A stretch of 64,000 nt of DNA from Nematopogon swammerdamellus (lineage: Eukaryota > Arthropoda > Insecta > Lepidoptera > Adelidae), in assembly GCA_946902875.1 (NCBI GenBank), contig OX336336.1, forward strand, positions 25,561,558 to 25,625,557, given 5' to 3'. Position numbers and translations under genes: made by a program. Positions 41,484 to 51,565 of this stretch are shown here, one piece after another. Below the pieces are notes generated by a model that saw nothing but the letters and a program-made list of their open reading frames with translations, was not told where the DNA came from and did no database searches. Positions within the stretch are counted from its first letter, which is position 1; each line of letters opens with the position of its first letter.

Positions 41484-44400
41484 TTAATTCACAATTATGA
41501 TATTGTTATAAGAACTACATCGTTCACATGTAAAATTATGAATAGTTTTTTGTGTGACTCTATTTTTTAAACAATTATGGTGAAATAAATATTTACAGTG
41601 AACACATTGCACCATGGCATCAGTAAGAGGTTTTCGACATGAACAATGTACTTTGTCAAAAATAAATTCATGAATGAATGGCGTCGAATAGCTGTGCCGC
41701 TGAATTGCGGGGAATTCTTCAAGGCAATTTTGCTGGAGTGCCATGTGCAGATGTGATCTTAACTGATTATCAATTAAAGTTACTTTGCATGGATCTTTTT
41801 CAGCACAAAGTAATTTTGCATAGGCTATGGAGTACAATCCACAATTGTAACCATTCGGCTGTTGACTAACATCATGAACTCTAACAATTATTTTTGTAAT
41901 ATTTGTATGAAGTCTATTTAAGCTACTAGCTATTGAAATAACATCAGGATGAATAGTGGTGTATAAAGAATCATATTGGTCTATTATAAGGCGATTGTCT
42001 TGAATATGTCCTGATATTGTATTCCAGTGTTGGTTATCTAAATTGTTTATCTGTATAAATGAGCCAATTTCATAACGAAACAGAGGCGGCTTTGAAGAAG
42101 AGAATAGTGTGTTTTGGAGCCCGCCTGCTAAGGAGTGTTGCCTTCTAAGTAAATCTAAAGATTTATTAATTATCTCATCATCTAACCACGTATGGTTCTG
42201 CAAAATTTGTGAGTGCCTGACTGAAATGGACGATTCTAAGTTTGCATATAAAAAGCTGACTGGAGTGGCACTTGAAGAAGATTCTATATCTCGCTTTGAC
42301 GCGTGGCTCGAACTCGAAGTTAACGCTGAGTTCACCTCATGTATGCTATTTGGCTGTGTGTCAACAATGTCAAAATTTACAGGTGCTGATGTATCTTTGA
42401 CTTCATTTGTGATAATGGTTGTATCAAATTTTAACATTTTAATTTTTCTTCTGTTGGAGGGTTTTGGAGCTACTCGTTTTTTGCCTATTGCTGTTAATAC
42501 AGATCCTTTTGGTCTTCCGCGAACTGTAACTCTAGTTGGAAATACTATTTTACCAATGGAAGGGGAGGTGGTAAGTGCATTGGATGAAATTGGTGTTATA
42601 TCACGAAGTGTCACATCATTGTCCAGACATTCCAAATTTATTTCATTAGGACATGGCGAACTAGATTTAGTAGATGTATCAGAAGTAATTTGTTTCACGG
42701 AACCAGACCATTCAATTACTAAGTTTTCTAATATTTTCATTCTTTCTTTAAATTTTGTTTCTCCAGAACTTTTCAAAATCTCTGACATTTTTTTAAGAAT
42801 ATTTGATGATTGTAGGTACTTTTCAGTTTCCCTATTGTTGTAATATGTGGTTGTTCCTAATTCTCTAGGGGTTGTTTTCATACTGTTTTTAAGATTGTTA
42901 AGTGTTTGCATGTAATATTCTTTTCTCCATCTATTGATTACTAAATTTGCTTCAAAAAAATTATACTTTATATGTAATCTGAGTCCAAAGATGTGAGCAC
43001 ACGGTAGTTGATGCATTAAATAATACTTGCAAGTGCAGCTAAAGAGCGATGTATTAGTATTACTGTCCTGTGTTTCAAATTTTACGTTAAATTTATTTTG
43101 AGAGATTGTTGGCATAGTTTCTACAGTACAATCACGAGTGAGTGATTTTATCATTTGTGAAAAAATTTCTTTGGAAGCGGAATCGGTTGCAACTGAATAT
43201 ACTTCATCTATTATTTCTTTTGGTATAGGGGAATTAGTTAAATGTAATTTCTTATACGCTTGATCAAACCCAGACTTTAACATTTTTTCTCTTTTACGCT
43301 GTAGAAATGATTTCAAAGAATAGTAGAAGTCACATAATCTAGAATAACGGCTTATGGCTTGTTTCAACTTTTGGTTTAAGCTCTCGATCCGATTGTTCGT
43401 TGTATCACCCATATTAAAAATGTTACAACGACAATATGCCACCCATGATTCATAACAAGGTAGCCATCTATTTAGAAAATCCATATGTATTTTACTCCCG
43501 TTAAATTCTGAAGAAAACAATTCAAAATTTTGGTCAAAAATATTCTTGTCTTTGGCATACGCCATGCCTTCGAGATATGATTTTGCTTTATCTTTCATTG
43601 TGTGAGGAATATTAGATGTGTTTACCATCTGTTTAAATGATTTCAAAACATGAAAAAGACAAAGTTGTGATTTAGAATTTGGAAAATAATTTTTCAATAC
43701 AGATATTTCAGTTAAGTCCTTATCTGTCATAAATGACTTAACATTAATATAGTCTGGATTGTAACGGATAAAATATTGAATAAACTTTTCTACATATTCT
43801 TTAGTTTCATTTGCGACCAGACAAAATGCAACGGGAATTGACTGATTCATGCCATCAACGGCTAATATAATATATAGAGGCATGCGAGTATTCACTAAAC
43901 AATATGTGGCATCTATTAAAATGTGTTCCGGATATCGACTAAAGAAATGTCTCATCCAAGAAAATTGAAAGTACAACATTTTTACCTCACCCTCCACTAT
44001 ATACTTTTCAACAATCATACCACCATCTGAATTCTGATCATCTTCTAAAGCTTTAAGAAAAGAAGCATCCTCAGTCATTCCTCCCCTCACAACAGCACTT
44101 ATTTTGTTTTTTAAATTGTGTAAATACTTGGTGGACAGACTAATGTTGTGTTCAGACTGAAAGAAATCTTTAACACTATTAGCTTTAAATGAATGTTTAA
44201 CAAAACTTTCAGCTTGTTTACTTAAATTATTTTTATCCCTTCCTAATATTACGTTGCCTTCATTGTCAATAGTTACACGGGGAATCAAGTAATTTTTTCT
44301 ACGGAAGTTACTATTAGCTGAGTACATATTAAACAATACTTCCGTCAGGGGATGAACTGCTACACCATTTTCATCTACGTGCTTCGCTTGAAATTGATCA

Positions 44401-44714
44401 ATTTTAAACATATTAGTACTTCTGTTGTATGTTACAGACAAATTAGCAGTGCAACCGAGATTTAAACTTTTCTGATGTGGTCTGATCCCTACAGATTCCG
44501 ATTGATAATTGATGCCATGAATACATACAAAATTCATGTTATAATAACCTAGATGATCTGCAAGTTTTTTACTGTCTGAAAGAGTTTTATTTTTAGATTT
44601 TATTGTTTTAGAATGTTTTATTCTGAAAATCGTATCAAATTGCTTGTTTAAATATTCTTCGAATGATTCTGCAAAATGGTTCCAGCTTGTGAACTCTTGT
44701 CCTTTAAATATTTC
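41484..44714 (-). CDS. MULE/SWIM/Ulp1/PHD gene, last exon
   Basis: The acceptor is tttcag just before 44714; the frame is open for 1076 codons to the stop at 41484. It starts EIFKGQEFTSWNHF, 59 codons upstream of the first Met of the long frame, and this extension is conserved in style with ZSWIM3-like N-termini, supporting splicing from an upstream exon. Confidence 0.88.
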   Translation of the reverse strand, partial: EIFKGQEFTSWNHFAESFEEYLNKQFDTIFRIKHSKTIKSKNKTLSDSKKLADHLGYYNMNFVCIHGINYQSESVGIRPHQKSLNLGCTANLSVTYNRSTNMFKIDQFQAKHVDENGVAVHPLTEVLFNMYSANSNFRRKNYLIPRVTIDNEGNVILGRDKNNLSKQAESFVKHSFKANSVKDFFQSEHNISLSTKYLHNLKNKISAVVRGGMTEDASFLKALEDDQNSDGGMIVEKYIVEGEVKMLYFQFSWMRHFFSRYPEHILIDATYCLVNTRMPLYIILAVDGMNQSIPVAFCLVANETKEYVEKFIQYFIRYNPDYINVKSFMTDKDLTEISVLKNYFPNSKSQLCLFHVLKSFKQMVNTSNIPHTMKDKAKSYLEGMAYAKDKNIFDQNFELFSSEFNGSKIHMDFLNRWLPCYESWVAYCRCNIFNMGDTTNNRIESLNQKLKQAISRYSRLCDFYYSLKSFLQRKREKMLKSGFDQAYKKLHLTNSPIPKEIIDEVYSVATDSASKEIFSQMIKSLTRDCTVETMPTISQNKFNVKFETQDSNTNTSLFSCTCKYYLMHQLPCAHIFGLRLHIKYNFFEANLVINRWRKEYYMQTLNNLKNSMKTTPRELGTTTYYNNRETEKYLQSSNILKKMSEILKSSGETKFKERMKILENLVIEWSGSVKQITSDTSTKSSSPCPNEINLECLDNDVTLRDITPISSNALTTSPSIGKIVFPTRVTVRGRPKGSVLTAIGKKRVAPKPSNRRKIKMLKFDTTIITNEVKDTSAPVNFDIVDTQPNSIHEVNSALTSSSSHASKRDIESSSSATPVSFLYANLESSISVRHSQILQNHTWLDDEIINKSLDLLRRQHSLAGGLQNTLFSSSKPPLFRYEIGSFIQINNLDNQHWNTISGHIQDNRLIIDQYDSLYTTIHPDVISIASSLNRLHTNITKIIVRVHDVSQQPNGYNCGLYSIAYAKLLCAEKDPCKVTLIDNQLRSHLHMALQQNCLEEFPAIQRHSYSTPFIHEFIFDKVHCSCRKPLTDAMVQCVHCKYLFHHNCLKNRVTQKTIHNFTCERCSSYNNIIIVN

Positions 44715-46407
44715 CTGAAATTAAAAATGAATAAGTACAAGTGCATAAAGTCTATATGAGGACACATCACTGGTTTCGGTATATTTTATATTAGATTATC
44801 CATAGTGTTATCATGTAAAACTGTTTGTATTCCCAAAAAAAAAAATTGTATAACTATACAGGGTGTTCGGCACATCGACGGACAAAATTTTTTGGTAGGT
44901 AAGTGGGGTCATTTGCAACGTTCAAAACCCATGATACCTTTTGTCAGATGTCACGTGGTATCGAGATACGATTTTTTTTCTTTATTTTTGAAAATTACCA
45001 AAATCCCAGCTTTAAACTTGTAACTTGTAACCTTGTAACTTTTTTGTTTATGATTGTATCAGCACGAAATCAAATTTATTGAATTTTACGATGTATCCTT
45101 GTTCTAGAAAAAAATATTATTTGATGAAGTTACCAGCGGCGGACGGCGTGCAAGGTGATGTGACGTCACTCCACCGAGTATTGGGTGGTATTGGGTCTTC
45201 GTGGCGGGTAGTCGCGAAAACCAATTGTTTATACGCGCAATTAAAATTGCATCTTTTGAAATAGCTATAACTTCGACAATTCTTATCATATGCAATAAAC
45301 CTTATACCAAAATTTTAGTTAGGAAAAGTTCTTTCAATATAAAAAATAATAAAAAAATGGTGGAATAGTCTATTAGCCGTTTTATCGTGAAAAGCGGTCA
45401 AACATAGGTACAGACAGACAGACAAACACTTCCAAAAAATTGTTTTTTATCATCAGTTTCGTTAGTATAAGCCCCTCGAAAAAGAATTTTTGAAAATTCC
45501 AAAATTACAGACACGCGGTTAGCCTAGTGTTTTATAATTAGTGGAGATGTTGAGTCTATCAGGAATAAAATAACACTTACTGTTGTATTATAATCATCAA
45601 TGCGAGGTTTCTTCGCAACTGGTTCGTGTTCATTGGCGGACAACACACGCTTGTAGTTCATCGGCCCAGCAGTCTGCGGTCTGCATTCCATAAAACTGCC
45701 AGCACCTTGCACCTGATCTTCCAGGTTCTTCGCAGTAGTAGTGTCGTACTGCAAGTATTTAAATATACATGTAAATACTAGCTGTGCCCGCGACTTCGTC
45801 CGCGTGGACTTATCACGACGCCATCTACCGGGTTCAATTGTATTTTCAAACCATCCAGGGTCCCACTTAAATATACATACAAAATTTCATCCAAATCGGT
45901 CCAGCCGTTTAGGAGGAGTTAGGTGATAAATACACGTACAGAATTTTGTACCGTGTGGGGTCGGTACTTAAAAAGAATAGCCCCACTGCATCTCTCCCCG
46001 TCGCATGTCGTAAAAGTCGACTAAGGGATAAGAAAATTCGTCAGCCTCGGTAGCTCAGTGGCGCGGTTGGTTAGTCAACTGTTATTAAGCAACGCTGAGC
46101 GCGGTCAGTGATTGGATGGGTGACCGCTCGACCGTTGGAGGCTGACCGTGGTTCGGATTCCACGTTAAACTGTAGGTCCCTTCCCTTCTTACCTTACTAG
46201 GTGGTAGGGTTTATCCCGGCCGGGTTGGTACCACCGCACTGAACGAAACGTCGGTCGAAACGGCTATGTAAATAGTTCGTGTTTTCCGTCCAGTTTAATG
46301 TAGCCGACATGAAATGAAGGGAAGCACTGACATGGCACCTAGTTCACCCTGTGTTATGGGCTGACATCACGGATGTTGTAGGTGATGTAGCCAACCGTGT
46401 CAGGTTC

Positions 46408-46443
<36 letters not shown>

Positions 46444-48443
46444 TATAAGGATATATTCCAGTCAAACGTTATACACTTAGAATACCTTCGTATTGCTAAG
46501 TGTACAGGTTTCCTCATGGTGTTTTTCTTCACCGGTGTGGTGGGTAAATTTGCGAACAACCTATTACAAGATTTTAAAATCAGAAATAACTTTGTAGCAG
46601 CAGCGGGTAGGTTTCAAACCCACGACTTCTTACTCAGCGGCCGGCGCTTTGCCCACTAGGCTACTCCAGCACGCAAGTTACTAGTGCCATCTATTAAATA
46701 AATTTCTTATTTTATCAATCACAGAATAAAACATTATTTTGGAGGTAGTGATTTCAAATACTAGTTGCTCTTGGTAGGAACACAGTGAGGAAACCTCTGC
46801 ACAGCAGTACGAACATTTTTTGGTTGTGTACACCGCTTCCCATCCGGCTGGACACGGTGGAAGTGTGACTGTCACTTCCCTCCCATATGATTGGAATAGC
46901 CTCACAGTAATAATAACTAAAATATGCGCTAGATAGAGCTATATAGAGCTAAATACGTTGCTGTCCTGTCAAAATGTTCCGGAGCGTAGACAGGCGATGT
47001 GTGTTTCCAAGAGTCGTTTTTACAAGTTTCCACTGCACTTTTCACCGTTACAGATGATTATAGTAAAATAACACTTATGCGCTCTATAATTTATAATTAC
47101 TCTGAGCCCCTCCATCAGTGGTAGAGCACCCGGTGCGGATGTAAGGCGGTGACCGGCCAACTTACGCGCCGGGAGTTCTACCCATCATCAACTCGAAAAC
47201 TAACTTTTACAAATTAAATAATACAATGATACCTCGGTTAGTGGATTCATCCATAGTAATGTCCCAATTACACTGGTTATGCTTGGCTGTGATGTATTTT
47301 GAGACTGGAGCTGAAAATTTTAAAATATAATCTTTAACCCTTACCGCCTTACTTACCTTACATCACTTGCCGGACTATATGTATTGTTTATTTGCACACT
47401 GAGTTTAGGTAAGAAATAGGCGAGTCTAATACCACAGAAGCATTTTTGTATTGTATTGTATCAATATCTACCTGTACCAATTACCACAAACTGATTATGG
47501 CAATTGGTACAGGTAGGCGTACATGAGATATTAAACTGATGCTAAAATAAAACCGAGAGGGGGAGGTAAATAATTATATTAATATTAATAAATAAATAAA
47601 ATTATGCTTTATCTATCATAAGAGTAATAGTGACACCACCGCACTGTATAATGACTATGTAAATGGTTTGGCTTCCGTTCAGTCGTGTAGTTGGGAAAAT
47701 CATAATAATATAAACTGACAGACATGGCATCTTATTTCAAAGGAAATTACCTACATCACTCCAAACATATCTTCATAATATAAACTAAATCTAAATCCTG
47801 CACTCTGGTGTCACATTAAAAATATGTGTCGGTTGTCTTGTTTTAATACCCCATTAAAGCACCCCGAAAAACGAACGACTCACGATCCTGCGCACCACAG
47901 GATCGCCCCGTGACACGTGGAAGAGTGCGAAGCAGCTGCTGTGCTTCGTGGTAGAGTTTGGCTGGCTGACGTGAGCTACAAGGTCAAGTGCTACGTACAA
48001 TGGGCATCGAGCCTTCTTAGGGTGGAAACAAGCCGGCAGCCAACAACAAAAACAACATCATGGTTCTGATAGTGGAAGTGTATTCTTAGATCGTAATATA
48101 TTTAAGTGTAGTAGCAAGTGTAGTATATTTACATTAATTTTCTCAAAATGCTTGCGTGACTCTTGTATCTCTTACGTCCGCAGCCCGCAGGCAGATACGC
48201 GAGTGAAAAACATTATAGCGTATTCTTATCATGAGATGGATTTTAATGCAATGTTTTGATTTTATTCTGTATGCGGATGCACACACACACACACACGAGT
48301 AGAAATGATTTGAAGTGCTATGTGTAATCTTTCTCTCTATATTGTTGCTAAATAACAATACTACTTACCAACGAGCTTCTTACAGAGCTAAGGGAAGGAT
48401 CAGGACCTTCATTGTTCAGCTTGGACTCGCTGTAGTTATCCAT
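41484..48443 (-). CDS. MULE-transposase/SWIM/Ulp1/PHD protein, four predicted exons
   Basis: Predicted exons 48443-48369, 47310-47233, 45748-45581 and 44714-41484 are all phase 0 and give about 1183 aa. In the 1076-aa last exon, in order, I see: an N-terminal DNA-binding-like region (GQEFTSWNHFAESFEEYL); a MULE-type DDE core with LIDATYCL, SFMTDKDL and NNRIESLNQKLK carrying the three acidic positions; a SWIM finger FSCTCKYYLMHQLPCAHIFG (CxC...CxH); a Ulp1/C48 protease with NNQHWNTI (His), IDQYDSL (Asp) and QQPNGYNCGLY (Gln, Cys); and a C-terminal PHD finger (HCSCRKP to TCERC). This resembles animal ZSWIM3-like proteins and Ulp1-bearing MULEs. All catalytic residues look intact. No terminal inverted repeats were found, so it may be a host gene or a TE-derived gene. 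Function unknown; nuclear location is inferred from VAKKPRIDD. Confidence 0.8.
44855..45460. mobile_element. 'acagggtgt' repeat in intron
   Basis: Starts acagggtgttcggcacatcg; AT-rich with a caaaca/gacagacagac microsatellite near 45410. The terminus matches 18300. Boundaries on the right are uncertain. Confidence 0.4.
45581..45748 (-). CDS. MULE/SWIM/Ulp1/PHD gene, exon 3
   Basis: Acceptor AATACTTGCAG, donor ACA|GTAAGT, 56 codons, phase 0. YDTTTAKNLEDQVQGAGSFM to EHEPVAKKPRIDDYNTT, including a basic cluster that could be a nuclear localisation signal. Confidence 0.78.
45778..45935 (-). mobile_element. Helitron-type 3' end
   Basis: ACTAGCTGTGCCCGCGACTT at the left edge (CTAG at 45778-45781), with aaatcggtccagccgtttag inside, a motif common in lepidopteran Helitron-like repeats. 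Confidence 0.55.
45946..46440 (+). mobile_element. SINE with head A followed by tRNA/5S head and tail 1
   Basis: Head A (45946-46032) is directly followed by tcagcctcggtagctcagtg (46041), the 5S-like core (46084-46130), the B box cgtggttcggattccac and tail 1 with a long A-run (46410-46439). It is the only copy here carrying both heads. Confidence 0.85.
46445..46675 (-). mobile_element. Second tRNA-derived SINE family
   Basis: On the minus strand from 46675: gctggagtagcctagtgggc (box A) and gtcgtgggtttgaaacctac (box B) form a tRNA-like head, followed by a body with catgaggaaacctgtacact. It abuts the A-tail of the plus-strand SINE tail to tail. Confidence 0.7.
46676..48368. other. Introns of the MULE gene
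   Basis: Apart from the small exon at 47233 this holds a tRNA-like but degenerate stretch at 47103-47170 and a (CAA)-tailed SINE fragment at about 47865-48063. An inverted pair near 47470-47515 (tacctgtaccaattacca / tggcaattggtacaggta) forms an 18-bp hairpin. Confidence 0.5.
47233..47310 (-). CDS. MULE/SWIM/Ulp1/PHD gene, putative exon 2
   Basis: Acceptor tttcag, donor GAG|GTATC (weak), 26 codons. In the phase-0 frame it reads LQSQNTSQPSITSVIGTLLW. Another frame is also open (PVSKYITAKHNQCNWDITMD), so the frame, and whether the exon is used, is uncertain. Confidence 0.5.
48369..48443 (-). CDS. MULE/SWIM/Ulp1/PHD gene, putative first coding exon
   Basis: ATG at 48443 gives MDNYSESKLNNEGPDPSLSS then VRSSL, ending at a strong donor TTG|GTAAGT. 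Hydrophilic, no domain. Confidence 0.65.
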
Positions 48444-48639
48444 GTAGTACAATGAACGTGGAGCACTGGCGGCGTATTTTTACCTATATTTACATACAAA
48501 CATGAATGAATGGTTAGGACACTATTTCGAAGAATATAGGTCCAACAAGCAGGCGTATTTAAATCAATTAGGATGACAGCAGTGGCTTTCATTTAGTTCT
48601 CTGTAATAAAGGCAAGCACAACTTCTTTGCATTTATAAG

Positions 48640-48937
48640 TAGGTACACCCACCCCCCGAACACCTTGTGTTTAAATCTATATACCTATATAAAACAAAGT
48701 TGTGTTAGTTACACCATCCATAACTCAAAAACGGCTAGACCGATTTTTATGATCTTTGATTTGTTAGAATTGAATTGTCTCCGCCCCGAATAGAAAAAAA
48801 AAATTAAAAATTCGTAAAAAAAAATTATAAAGAAAATTCATTTTCTGCAACGTTTTGTATGCAACGGATTTTAGCGGGACGACAGCGAAGGGAACACACC
48901 GAGTTTGCCGTGAGCAAAGCCACGAGGAACAGCTAGT
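48640..48937 (+). mobile_element. Helitron-like element 3' part
   Basis: accatccataactcaaaaac, gctagaccgatttttatgat, then acaacgttttgtatgcaacgg and the end ggaacagCTAG|T at 48933-48936. This is the pattern of short Helitron-like elements in Lepidoptera. Confidence 0.6.
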
Positions 48938-50445
48938 AGAATATAAATTTGTTATTCAGACGATGCATCATATCATTCCTGACGCCGATAAGTAGTCGGA
49001 ACGATCTTTTAAGTAGGTAGAGAGTATTATTATAAAATTCAACCTGCATAAAGCAAAAGTATTGTTCGTGCACTTACCTACACGATGATGTACCTAATTG
49101 TTGCTGGAACAGGGGGCGACGGCTTGAGGTTGATCAGGGGTATGAATCGTCGTTGAATTTAGTTGATTCAAGGTTGGTCGGTACGCAACGACGGCGCGAC
49201 GCGAGCTGAAAATAAGTTAGTCAAATAACAGGAAAGATATCTGCAAACTACTTAGACAAGCACAACGGCCTTAAAATGTGCGGTCAAAATGTCGGCAGCA
49301 ATCTGTCGACAATAACAACAACTAGTAACTACTAAACAACAATGAATGATCGCCCTATAAACTGGTTTAACTGGTATCCAACAAGCATTCACAGCACTCA
49401 ACACAGCACTACACAGCGAGACAGCGTGAACGAGGAATGCAAAGAACGGCGGCGTGGCGAGGAACACAGAATGGCGCGGAATGAAACGACGCGACGCGAT
49501 GTCGACTCGAGTCCGAGCCACTTTTTCATTATGCGAAGATGCAAACGGCAAACGGGATAATAACGACTATTATTTTTGTATTTGACAGCAGAGCGCGCGC
49601 TCGGCGCGCACTAATACAATCAAACCTTTATGTAATGCCTTATTTACAAGTCCATACAGAAAAAACGGTTGCCGGCGTCGGAATAGCCTCGGCCAAAAAT
49701 TAAATATCGAGGTGGGTACTCATAAATTTTTTATGGTAGGGTAGATTTTCGCGAATTTTTCGCGAAGTCATATTGCAATATAATTTGTCATATCGTTGGC
49801 TAAGTAATTAGCAAATAGTTGTTAATAATTTAATAATAATTTTTTTTGGTTACAAAACTTTTCGACTTTCTAACATTATTTTTTTAATTTTGGAAAATTC
49901 CAATAACAAATACTCCAATAAGATAATACCAATGTACGAGGTCTTACATATCATTGTTTTGGAAATTTGATGTAGATTTATAATAAAGTATCCGAGGTAT
50001 CTCAGAACTTAGAACTATTATCGTGTTTATGCGAAAATCTGCAAATTCGCAAAATTGTGAAAGGGGCGTTGCCTTTGTTCATTTAAGAGAAAGTTATATT
50101 ATTCCCTTGATGTAAAGAAGGGTTAAATATTGTTAAATCCGTTTCATCTTTTCATCGCGAATCGACACAATGAGCGACTTATTGTATGAATCCCGTTCAA
50201 ACGTATGGAAGACTGGCGTCACGTGGCTACCTACTCGCTCGGCCAATCACGGCGTTCCATGCGCCGCTCCCGCCTCAGACTTCACACCCCTTTGGCGGCT
50301 ACCTCGGTTCTCATACAAACGATGCCGTATTTCGTATCCAGGTTTACTGACTCGTGCCTGCGGTGACCAGCCTCAGCCGCTCCGGCTGCATATTTCCAAA
50401 GTCCACTAGGCGAAGTGCTCTGATTGGTCGTTCTCAGTTTTTCGG
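48938..50445. other. Upstream region of the MULE gene and spacer
   Basis: The segment around 49100-49560 may hold the promoter or a 5' non-coding exon of the minus-strand MULE gene; no core element is clear. A MITE terminus (cggcgtcggaatagcc) lies at 49674 and AT-rich repeats at 49780-50090. Confidence 0.4.
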
Positions 50446-50662
50446 AAAATTTAAATTTCGTAAGTATTTTCGAAAATAAAGTTTTTTTAGGTGATTATAA
50501 AAAAATAACCTTAACCTAATTTTAACACCCTAACATAACTTAACAAAAAAAAGGAAGAAATTTAAATTTCGGAAGTATTTTCGAAAATAAAGTTTTTTTA
50601 GGTGGTTATAAAAAAAATAACCTTAACCTAATGTTAACACCCTAATATTGCTTAAAAAAAAA
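50446..50662. repeat. 111-bp tandem duplication
   Basis: aagtattttcgaaaataaag begins at about 50462 and 50573 with the shared downstream block aataaccttaacctaat. Confidence 0.88.
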
Positions 50663-50679
50663 ACAAAAAAAAATTGTGG

Positions 50680-50746
50680 GATTCGAACCCATGGTCATAA
50701 AATTGCAGTCCCTACACCATACCACTAGGCCACTATATCACATAAG
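50680..50746 (-). mobile_element. tRNA-like SINE head
   Basis: The minus strand shows gtggcctagtggtatggtgt (box A) and catgggttcgaatcccac (box B). It lacks a proper anticodon stem, so it is a SINE head and not a tRNA gene. Confidence 0.6.
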
Positions 50747-51381
50747 CAACCTAACGAATATCGGATTCACTAGGTTCGCTGGGAGTGCCGGAGGCGGAGC
50801 CAGACGAAATTTAAATTTTCTGCCAAACTGGCATCGACCAATCAGCATCATTCGCCTAGTGGAATATGGATATATGCGCTCCGGCTTACACGGGTGCCTG
50901 CGCTGTGTTACGGCGGACGGGGGCTGCACTTCCTCCGCGCCTCCGGCTTATAAAAACACTCTAGGGAATAGCCACACTAACAGGTTATGTCGGGGCGGTG
51001 GATTTAGTTTACCTCCATTGTCCTTTCAAATGTTGTCAACACACACCTTAATACACCATTCTGTACGATGAACGACGAACTTCCTTCGCTTCTCGACTTC
51101 GTTATAAGCCTTGTGCATGGCAAGGCAAGCGCGTGCGTTTTTGTTCCAGCAGCGTCAGCCAAAGAATATAATACTAGCTGTCAGGTTTGCTCAAACAAAT
51201 TAATAATCTGTGTAAAAAAAAAGTTAACTGTGACTACAAAGAGACAATAAAGCAGAGCGCAGAGAGAGAAACGGCCACTTTCTGTGGAAAGCAAAAAAAT
51301 GTCTGTGGTCTGTGCTGTCACGCACGAGTCACGCACGACCACGGTTCTGTCAGTCTGTCGCAAAGAATAAAATACTACTGA

Positions 51382-51418
51382 ATGTAGCCAACCGTGTCAG
51401 TTTCCATAAAAAAAAAAG
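51382..51418 (+). mobile_element. SINE tail-1 terminal fragment
   Basis: Only gtagccaaccgtgtcagttt and ccat plus an A-run remain, 66 bp before the rumi start codon. Confidence 0.75.
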
Positions 51419-51483
51419 ATACCAGTTCAGTAGCGGCGGTTTATTTTCTACAAAATAAAATAAATAAATAACCATATTAAATT

Positions 51484-51565
51484 ATGTTGGAGAGGGTTGG
51501 ATTAATTTTAACACTGCTAGCCGTTAGTGCGGGCGAAGAGCAACCCCATGAAAAGTACAGCCGTG
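51484..51565 (+). CDS. rumi: rumi exon 1, signal peptide
   Basis: ATG at 51484, donor CGTG|GTGAGT, 27 codons plus 1 nt. A hydrophobic core [11 protein letters not shown] follows a short basic N-terminus, and Ala-Gly-Glu is a plausible cleavage site. Confidence 0.85.

Noticed and set aside
42109..42843. 244-codon plus-strand frame
   Set aside because: It lies wholly antisense to the MULE/SWIM/Ulp1/PHD exon, has no domain or splice support, and is a shadow frame.
47103..47170. tRNA gene (cagtggtagagcacccggtg)
   Set aside because: A box-A-like word is present but no cloverleaf or proper box B follows; likewise the tRNA-like segments at 46606, 50680 and 61155 are SINE or transposon parts.
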